Shown: positions 1 through 10,300 of the stretch, piece after piece
How positions within the stretch are numbered: the stretch's first letter is position 1
How the letters are laid out: each line of letters starts with the position of its first letter
From: Owenia fusiformis
Lineage: Eukaryota > Annelida > Polychaeta > Sabellida > Oweniidae
Length of the DNA stretch: 64,000 nt
Reading direction: 5' to 3'
Assembly: GCA_903813345.2 (NCBI GenBank)
Contig: CAIIXF020000011.1
Span: 23,483,754 to 23,547,753, forward strand
Notes under the pieces: generated by a model
Databases searched by the model: none
The model's input: only the letters and a program-made list of their open reading frames with translations
Told to the model about the DNA's origin: nothing
Position numbers and translations under genes: made by a program

Positions 1-2517
1 GAAAAGTAAATTAATTGGCACTTTTTAATATAAAAATCATCAACCTGACAGCGACAATGTGGGGATTCTACGAGTAAGGTTTGTTACAAAGCATGTGCAA
101 TTTTGCAGTGATTGTATGAGCCAGGCCCACACAAATTGTGCCGGTGTAAAAGAAATTATGGTCCCCTCCCCTGGGGATTATGGTCCCTTTCCTTACGGTC
201 CTTACTGGCCCTGACTGCGTATAAATAATACGGAAAATAATTGTAATAAGGTCAACATATAAATCATTAGAGAGTAGGACCAAAATTTGATAGGACCACC
301 TACCCTTTTACACCGGTCTAAGAGGTGATCCTATGGGGCTCTTACAAGATATGTCATCATCTTTGCCTGTCTGTCTGGTCAACTGTCTTTCAAAAGTTCT
401 AGGGCCACTTTTTAAGGATTTTTTCTCAGGACATGCATTTTTAGAATCAAATAATAAAAAGATCGACCGCCTGGTTCAAAGGAGGGGGTATTTATTGAGT
501 TACTTTACCCCGGGGATTTCGTTCATGTAGCCGAGAAAAGATTCGGAGGAAAAAATAAAAACTATGTGCTCCGATGAAAGAAAAGTCTCTTTCAGATAGA
601 TTTTTAGTAGTATTAGCACCAAACCTTGAACAATTCTGATAACGCCCTTGACTCGTTCATATATCACCGTACTAACTTTCTTACACCAGGCTTTAACGCG
701 CGATTTGACTGTCGTTTCGTTAACTTTTACATAACACCTTTACACCTTTGATCAGTCTGCGTTAATACAATATCAGGATAATTAAAGTAATATAAGCTGA
801 CATCAATTGTTTCATGCGATTTTTCCTATACAGAATAATAATGACTAATTGGTTTCGAATAAGTTTCAAAAATAATTGTGGATATAATAAGACTCATTTA
901 TAAATGCTTCAGCTGTAAATGACACTGTTATCAATATCGGGGGAGGATTGGGGATCTAATGATACTTAAAAACTCACCCAAAACCCAGTCAAACCTGTAT
1001 ATCTCATTTTTAGAAATAACTTCGCAATGGATCTCTTGGATTATGAAAACACAAGTCATACATTTTTACAACATGTTAATGCAATATCACAGTGTTCTAC
1101 ATTAGGCCAAATTAATGTAGCAATATCTAAACTCTGTTGGAAAGTGGATAAGCACCTCATTTTAATAGAAATAGGGATTGTTTCACGTGGGTTCTTCTAA
1201 TCCCATTACTCTGTCTTAATAGCAGAACTACTCACATATTATCCTTTTCCCTGCTCATTTAATTCCTGCAACTTTTTTAACTATTGACTTTGAAATACAA
1301 TTCCTGCCACTACTTACTATTATCATTGCGAGGTCATATACATATACTACACAGCATCATCACAATTTTAGATTCATTAGGTGATTATTTAAAACATTAC
1401 TGACTGTCACTAATCCCCCAGGGGTGCTGTATCTCTTCAACGAGTACAAATATTCTTGATTAAGAAGACTGAAAATAACCACAATATGATGTTAGAACAG
1501 GCCATTACCATGACAACTTGATGCCTTCTGGTCACACGCAGTATCTCAGTACTAATTTTATACTTTTTAGTTTAACCACATAACTCTATAGGTATGCTAT
1601 CAATTGATGCCTACTAATCTGACCATTTCTCAGATTTAATCTCAAGTAATGCTAAGCGACAAAAAATTCTATAGTACAGTATGTTACCATGGTGACGGAT
1701 TTTGCCTAAAATGTGAAAACATCCATGCCATGAGCAGATGAGTAGGCAATCACTGTGCTCTGAAGTCCATATCACTTCTCAATTTACTGCAAATTAGAGA
1801 GCCTATGCAATAACAATATGTCATGATTTCATTGTAGTGACATAATATTATAGGTATTAAGGTAATTTTATACCTCACACTAAAGATAGAAAAACATCAA
1901 GTGTGAGTCTAGTTGTTTATTAATCTATCTATAAATATGCTATTATTCTTACATTACATTGCATTCATAATATGTACACATTTTCAATACTTTTGACAAT
2001 TTTTTTGGATATCTCATAAGTTAAGTTTCATGAGCTAACATTAATGTGCAATTTGCTTCTTGTTTAAAAAGAAAGTTCTTGGGAACATCAGATTCCCTGA
2101 ATACAGTAAATATTCCTTATGTTATCTAATTATCTACCTATAACCTCAATAAGTATAGAAGAAGATACACAATGGTTCATAGGGCTCTGAATATGTAGTC
2201 TAGAACTGCATTGTAAATCCTGGCAAATTCATAAGATACACAAGTATTTAAAAGTCACTGTCATCCAGTGTGAATCTCAATTTAGATATACAAAATTATT
2301 TTTGTATAATTGTCATTAATGTAGCCAGGCATGATGCAGATTAGTCATTTGCCTCACCAAAATTTTACAGAAATATATTAATTCAGACATTATTGAACAG
2401 AATTTGTAAAATTAAGTAAAATAATTTTTGCCTCACCTATTTAAATTTGCCTCACCGTAGGCGAGTGATCAAGGATGTAGGTTGTGGCTGATCATGTACA
2501 ATTTACTATGTAAACTA
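1..2517. other. 3' flank of CHAF1B, no gene recognised
   Basis: No reading frame here has recognisable protein similarity or plausible splice structure. The stretch is AT-rich and lies downstream of the CHAF1B stop codon, so part may be its 3' UTR. Around 2328-2470 there is a diverged dispersed repeat (GCCTCACC and AATTTTACAGAAA motifs) that recurs in inverted orientation at about 25545-25690. Confidence 0.4.
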
Positions 2518-2519
2518 TA

Positions 2520-2729
2520 CACTCCTCTCCATAAGTTTGGCAACTGGAAGTTTTCATGAGATAACATATCAATGTCTATCAATGTTTCGATCTTAATTTT
2601 GTTGATTAATTATAATTGTTCTGAAATTCATGACAATTATGAAAATTTGTTTTAAATTGCCAAACATAAACAATCTTTGATATGTGATCCAAAATGGACT
2701 TCTGGTTCAAAGTCTTGTGGAGGGGAGTG
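2520..2729. mobile_element. 210-bp MITE-like element with TA target duplication
   Basis: The left end reads CACTCCTCTCCATAAG and the right end, reverse complemented, reads CACTCCCCTCCACAAG. Both are flanked by TA (2518-2519 and 2730-2731), the Tc1/mariner insertion signature. There is no coding capacity. It sits only 12 bp downstream of the CHAF1B stop codon, so it may supply part of that gene's 3' UTR. Confidence 0.65.
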
Positions 2730-2741
2730 TATATTCAAGGA

Positions 2742-4364
2742 TTAATTTTGGCTGTTAGGGGGAGTAGAACTGGGGCTAGCACTAAGGGTAATCAATTGGA
2801 CCCTCCTACTGGGTTTTGGTGAATCTTTTGCCCCATCTGCTGGTCTACTAGTTGGGGTCAGAGATGTTGCACCATCTATTTTTCTACTTGGTGTTACATC
2901 CACCTTATCAATTTTACTACTTGGAGTGAGCGTCATTTTAGAAGTTTGTGATTTCAATTCGGAATCAGTCTCATTTTCATCCCGTTTCTCAGGTGTACTC
3001 GATAAAGTTACTAAATTAACCCTTCGCGGACTTTTTGACTTGGAATTTGTGGGCAATGTACCAGAGGAAACACTTGTTGTATCTCCTAATCCTCCATGCA
3101 GGGTCCGATGTTTGGAGAGTTCAGCTTCATCTGAAGAGGACTCTAAGTGGAGATGGAAGTCCTGATCAGAGGATTCTATATCCGAGGAATCGCTAGGGAG
3201 ACGACTCGGACTCTGGAGATAGAAGTGATGAAAAATATGGTTTATAATGTAATCCTCCATAAATGTTAACATGCCATACAAAAATTAGACACCAAGTGCC
3301 TGCTCACTTTTATGTTTTCATCAGTTTAAAAACTCAGTTTACACTCTTTAATGCCTCTTCTTTCTACCATTCTCCATTTACATCAAAAGAAATTACTTTA
3401 ATTTGTCGTAACACATGAAATAAAAAGACAAGATATTGTGAAATCAAAATGTCAGCAAAACAAGCATATTCTACATTTAGGATAAATGAGTGCAAAGTGA
3501 AAAGTGACTGATATTTTTGTTTTACCACCAAGTAACTAGGATACACATATCATATGGCTAGAATTAGAAGTTTTTCTTTACCTGCGAAGACATGGTCATC
3601 AATTGTATTCTCCGTCCTTGTTTTGGAGTGCCGGGCTTCAACATGACAGCATCAGTATTCTTAATCTGATTGGTTACTACTACAGGACTCTGATTGGATG
3701 AGGAAGCCTGGTTCTGATTGGTTGATGGACTGTTGCTGATTGTTGTTAGAACTACACGTCTAGGCTGCTTTGAAGTGCTGCAAAAAGTTTGGATTAAAAA
3801 TATACAAAAGACGACGACAAGATAGCTCCATAAAAGCATATCCTTTGAAATAAATAAATAATTTTTGATGACTCATATACACAGCTTAAGATCAAAACCT
3901 ATTGAAAATTGATTTAAACTTAAATGTAAATTCTCAAAAGTAATGTACATCTACCTGGTAGGTGTTTGAGGTCCAATAGGCTTCTCAGAGTCTATAACAG
4001 TAGCCTTATCATCTTTCCCATCCACTTTCTGGTCCTCTTCCCCTTTATCACTCCCTCCAGTAGCTCCAGAAGTGTTGGATCCTTTATCAGATTCAGAATT
4101 TTCTTTTTTACGAATTTTGATACCATCTGGATCCTTATTTTCGAGCTTTGGATTCTCTTTTCTCCGAACTTGAATAACTGTAGCTTCAGTGGCATCAACT
4201 GGTTTGGATTTTGGACTTTGTTTCTCTTTTTTACGGAACTGTATAACAGAAGCTTCACCACTGTCCTTAGGTTTGTTTTCAGGGCTCTCTTTTTTACGAA
4301 CTTGTATGAGCCCTGGTTCATCAGATTTCTGCTTGTTGGTACTTAGAGTTGAGGGGGAGGATGC
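2742..4364 (-). CDS. CHAF1B: CHAF1B C-terminal tail exons 10-12 with repeated basic motifs
   Basis: These three exons encode the low-complexity tail, about residues 420-777. Exon 10 contains four spaced copies of a short motif: [24 protein letters not shown] and GIKIRKKE. Exons 11 and 12 contain four copies of an RR-[VI]-x-L-x-T-[LIM]-S motif: [27 protein letters not shown] and RRVQLITLS. Vertebrate p60 has related RRVTL/RRINL motifs, described as B-domain-like motifs that bind the H3-H4 chaperone ASF1. Four copies here suggest multivalent ASF1 docking, which is inference. The tail is Ser/Thr-Pro rich, with several SPxx or TPxx sites that CDKs might phosphorylate. The stop codon TAA is at 2742-2744. 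Confidence 0.85.
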
Positions 4365-7300
4365 CTATAATGTACAAATTTGATAAAATCTAAGTTTAAA
4401 CAGAAAATATTTGAAACAAAACTGCATAACCTTGTTGGTGTTTATTGAGTCTTTTAGATCCAAAATATGTCAATTTCGTAGCTCAAATAGGATGTAGTTA
4501 GGGGAGGCATAAAAAGTTCAATGTCAATAGTAAACTTAATATCTAGATTTGAGTTTATTTCCCCCCCTCCCCCAAAAACTAAATACCATGAAAATTATTC
4601 ACAGACTTTTCATGGACTTGAACTTTCTGAGTAATGTAAAGAAATTGCTGATCTAATAGGGAAAACTCACAACACTGTATTTTGATGCATTTCTTTTTAC
4701 ATGGTTTGGGCAATTTCTGCACCGAAAGTTTTTCTATACAAAACAAGTTGCCCTAAGCCTTATTCAGATTATTCCAAACACACTTGGAAGAACTACGGCT
4801 CCATAGACTAATGACCTAATGAAAGCCTACCTGGGTTTCTTCATTTGCAAGTTTCTTCACAGGATCAGATATAGTGACAGGTTGCTCCTTATATGGTATT
4901 CCAAGCTCATTCTCATTAAAATGTACCATTGAGACGTAGCCATCTGTAGAAGACACAGCAAGCAGACGACCATCTTGAGACCTAAAAGTACAGATAAGAA
5001 ATAGTTTGTAGAAAACTGAATGGCTGGAGTGGTTCACTAAAACAAGCTTTGGCATATTATATATGATGATTTGAATAGCTAAAGAATGATGATTATCACA
5101 GGCTGGTATCGAAAGATTTGTCCGCTGTGACGGAGCATGCTATTTTTCATAAAAACATTGAGAATGCTTCACGATTTATTTTTGAACTCATATGTTTCGT
5201 TATATCAAATATAATTACTTACTCCATGCAATGGATATATCATTTGCGGGTAACCGTCACTTCTCTTTGAAGTCCAATAACGCTAGGAGTAAAAGCTATT
5301 GAAAACGGCGCCAGCGTATCAAACTCTAAAATGTACCATTTCTTTTTTAACTTTTTAATGGCATGATATTGTGACACGATAATATTAATATATGTTTTCA
5401 GCATAACTCTGAATGCATTAATGAGATATTCATGCATTGGGTCTTTTTAATTTTTTTTATAAAAAATAATATTAATATTTTTTGTCCGCTGTGACGGAGC
5501 ATTTTCACAGTTCACATTTGCAACTGCTCCGTCATAGCGGACAGAAAAATTAAAAATTATTTTTTATAAAAGAATTAAAAAGACCAAATACATTACATCA
5601 ACATCTCATCTATATCTTCTTAGTTATGCTGAAACCATGTGTAAATATTATCGTGTCACTATATCGTGCAAATAGAAAGTTAAAATAGAAATGGTACATT
5701 TTGAAGTATGATACTCCGGCGCCATTTTCAATAGCTTTTCTTCCCAGCGTAATTGAACTTCAAACAAAGTGAAAGTTACCCGCAAATTATATATCCATTG
5801 CATGGAGTAAGTAATTTTCTATGGTATAACGAAACATATGAGTTAAAAAATAAATCGCGAAGTATTCTTAGTGTTCTTATGAAAAATAACATGCTCCGTC
5901 ACAGCGGACAAATATTTCGATACCATCCCGTGATTATGGGAAATACTTGCATATGTTCACATTTGTTAGGTCCATTTAATGCATTTAATGCAATCAATAA
6001 CTGTAAAAACAATCAACTGGTAGTGATGTATGTTAGAGATCAGCCCACTTTGTAATATCTAATATACTTTGTACAGTGAAGCCTGTAAAGTGGAACACCT
6101 CTAGAAGTGGTCAGTGGAACACCTCTGTAAGTGGAACACTTTTCAGAGTCCCAAGACCAACTGACTTGATGTTAAATGAACCTCTAAAAGTGGAACACCT
6201 CCTCTTAGGTAAAACACTTTTTAGAGGTACCAAATGTGTTCCACTTAGACAGGTTTTACTGCATATTGTAAGTTGCAATTTTTATACTATTATATCTATA
6301 TGCACTTCTTATGCTATTATATTCACTTCCTAGGTCCTATACATAAGATGCACTTTCTATTCTATTAGATGCATTTCCTATACTATTGTTTTTCATACTT
6401 GAGTGGGTTTGGGGTAGATATCACCCGGGAATATATATCATATCTGAGGAGTGGGCAGGATATATTGTATATGTTCCGTTCTAGGCCAAATGCGGGCAGA
6501 TATAATATATCCATCCCGTTCCCGTGAATTTTTTCAAAAGTTTTAAAAAGTTTAAAAATTTAAAAAATTTAAATTTCAGAAGTTTAAAATTTTTCAAAAA
6601 GTTTAAATGTTACAATTCTATTGTATTGAACTGAAGGAATATTATGAAAATGTTAAATATAAATTGTGCTTTTACAGTATAGGCCTATCTTGTCATTTGA
6701 AAAAGGTGGTAAAGGTTATATCTACCCCAAACCCAGTTATGTACGGTCAGTTTTGGATACAGTGTTTATCCCGCGGGAAATATGTGTATCTCCCTCGGTC
6801 CCTGCGGTCCCTCGTGAGATACATATATTTCCCTTCGGATAAACCCTGTATCCAAAACCTCCCAGTACATAACCCTTATATATGCACTTTCTATACTATT
6901 ATATTTACTTCCTATATGCACTTTCTATACTACTACATGCACTATTGCACTTACCACGTAAGATCACTAAGCTGGTGGTAGTGTATGTTAGAGATGTAGC
7001 CTACTGGTATGGACTGCTGAGTGTCATACAATAACACACTGTCCTCTGTAGCTACAGCAAACACCATCCTGTATGGTAGACTAAAACAAAATACAGCAAA
7101 TCAATTATAATATGTGTCAATTTTAAAATGTTTCACTTTGACGGTTAGATTGGTTTTTTTTCTTTGGCGAATTTTTTGCAAAAATGTTATTGTAATGGAA
7201 GATATTGTGAAATAAAATACAGTATGAATTAAAAAAAAAAATATATGCAGGGGTTGCATTGGAAGGCAATTTCTGTGGATGTTTCTACCAAAATTGTTTT

Positions 7301-10300
7301 TGATAGTCTCGCTACAAGCCCTTGTGACTCACCCGCCACTACAACAAGTGTATGAGGTGTGTAGTCAAATACCCTGCGTGCAGAGTCTAGTCTACACTCT
7401 GCCTAATTACAGTTTAGTAGCCCCGCCCCCACGACGGGTACCGGTGACAGTTCGGGAGATAAATCACTTTTGACCTATGCGCTGACCTTTCTTCCACCAA
7501 TCAGAGAGCTTAAAGAAACATACGCCAAATGCGTTCTAATTAAATATGCGCATGTCATTGGTCAATTCCGGGCTCAACAATGACGTCAGAAGAAATGACC
7601 ATATATAGAACGTTGGTCAAATTTGGCCGACGAACACTGATTGGCGCGATGAGTTCACAGGTTTATTTTAGTTTGAAAGAGTGAAGACGAAGCTCTCTTT
7701 TAAGAAGTGAAGTCAAACGAATGCAAAGGGTAGTAGTCAAAAGAGGGGGGGGGGGGGGGTCACAGAGACTTGTAGCTAAACTGAGTAATTAATGCATTCA
7801 AATCAAAAGTAGGTGGATGATGTCATCTGTATTTCAAGCAATATTCGAAGAAAAAACATCTTGATTATAAGTATGCTTTGAAAGGCTAATTGGCAAAGTG
7901 ACAACTCAATGGTTTAAAGTTTTGCAATTGACTTAATATGGTTGTATTAATTTCCCCCAGTGTGCTGTTCTAAGAAATACTCATCACAATATGTCTATCC
8001 TCAGTTGAATTAGTTCAACATTCAATGAAAACATTTACAAAATTTGTAAGTGATGACATACCATTGATTTTACATATAACACACCTGAAAATTGTTGAAT
8101 ATTTTTCCCATTCTTTAAGCTTCTCATCATCTGGATCCACATCAGGCCTCAATTTCTTGTTTAACTCAAACAATATTGGACAACATTTAACAGCAATGGT
8201 GGCCTTCTGTGGCACAGGCAGATATAGTCCTGGTCTGTAACATACAAGTACATTGTGCAACATACAAGTAAATTGTGTAACATACAAGTACATTGTGAGA
8301 AATACATGTATATTGTGTTGTTATACATACAAATAGATCATTTAGCAAACAAGTACAATGTTTGACATGCAGGTAAATTGTACAATATGTTATATTGGAC
8401 AAGGGAAGTAGAACACGTTACTGATACAATATATTACATTTCAAGTAAAATTTACAATATATTTCTCTCATAAATCCCTATCATGCGAACAATTATTCTG
8501 ACCTTATTTCATTTCTTATTTCATATCATTTCTGTTTCTTAAAGCTTCAATATATTCTATATTTGATCAAGTATCTCAATCGCCGAGTGTCAAACAGTGA
8601 ACACAGTTACAGATGCCAATCACCAACCACTGACACCAACCGCCTAACACCACCTACAAAAATGTTGGGGACTATACAAATTTGTCGCGACTTGTGGTGA
8701 TGACATAAAAACTGAAATAAATTTCACATACTTTGAAAACTGGCCTCTAACGAACACATAGGTGGCGTTGACAGTCTTATCCCCTGACTCAATACAACCA
8801 GCAGGTGTGATCAACAACTGGCCATCTGGGGTCCAGGTCAGTCGACGGAAAAATGACTTCATCGTGTCATCATGGTACATCTTAAAGGACTTGGGCTTTG
8901 TTTCACCATCAGCATTCTGTGCATTTGGGACTGATATCTTAGATGTATTGGCAAGACAAGCTTTGGAAGTTGTGCTGAACACTCGCAGTGACCTGGAATG
9001 ATATAAGGGTTTGATTGAGGAATAAAATGTCATTAAGGTTGGTTGGAGTCATTCACATGATTACAGTATGTAAGCCCTTTTCAGTCGATATGTTATGACA
9101 TGCGCAAAGCTCTATTTAGTGATATTTTCATTTCGAATATGGTGGCCAATCCGATGTCTGAAAACCCTTACAAAAAATCTAGGCAGTGTGCATTTTTACC
9201 TCCTGTGAAATAACAAGTGGAATTTAGTAGTTGTTTTGTGTTTTATTCTCATTCTGCATCGTAATTCTATAACAATGTAATGTGGTGTTAAAACGTCAGC
9301 AGAAATACATATCCATATGACCATATGATAATCGAGTGAATTAGATAACCAATTTTTCGAAAATTCATCTCCTAAAAACTTGTATTAACATGCTCAAAAG
9401 TGTGAATGTGCACCTCAATGTCAAGCTAAATTAATGTTGTGTCTAAAACAAGTACCTGATCTACTCAAAACAGCTTGTCATTCATCAACAAATAACGTTT
9501 ATAAATCAATTTTGCGCATGTGTCTTACAAGGGTAAAGAAATTCTTATTTATAAACGAACCAAATTGAGATAACCTGATATCAGTCGGAGAAATCTGACG
9601 ATCTGACGAAACTCACTTCATGTTGGGATCTAAGATTTTCAGTATAGATAAAGTCTTTTGGGATCTTTCGAATGAGGTAAGTCTCTAGTTCGAAAGACAA
9701 CCGTATCAACTTGAACAAAAGTTGACTGTTTTATAAAAGTAAAAAAAGTCAGTGTACTTGTCTTGCTTTGAAAGCTTGAGTCGACTATGAAAAAGTGGAC
9801 TGGAAAGAAAATGGGTTTTTGATGTCTAATTTTGGAAAAATTAGTCCAAAAAATTGTCAAATTCATGATTCGTGATTCTGGACACTGGAGTCGATATGAT
9901 TATTCAAGACCCTCAATACCTCAACAATATGACTCTTGACTATTTACTGCACCACAAATAATAAATGTTCATTAAAATGGCTCTAATGTTTACCCTTAAC
10001 CTACCTGTCACTGCTTAGTGTTGCTAAATATTTCTGTAAGGGATCAAATGCAACACCCTGTACAAAGCTTTTGTGTTCAGTAAACATCTTCAGGGACTGA
10101 CCTAGAAATAAATTACAGGGTGTAAAAAAATTAAGGAAACAAGTTAAATATCTGCATTTTGGTATACAAAATGTACATGTTATGTATTCCTAATATTATA
10201 AGTTTTAATCAAAATAAAAAAAATAAACTATTTGCTGTTATTTTATAGAATAGATTTATATTAAGTTTTACTGCTATCAAATTCTGAAATTTTTTACCTT

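Noticed and set aside
3966-4346. 126-codon plus-strand ORF rich in Phe and Leu
   Set aside because: It is the antisense shadow of CHAF1B exon 10, which joins in phase with its neighbours.
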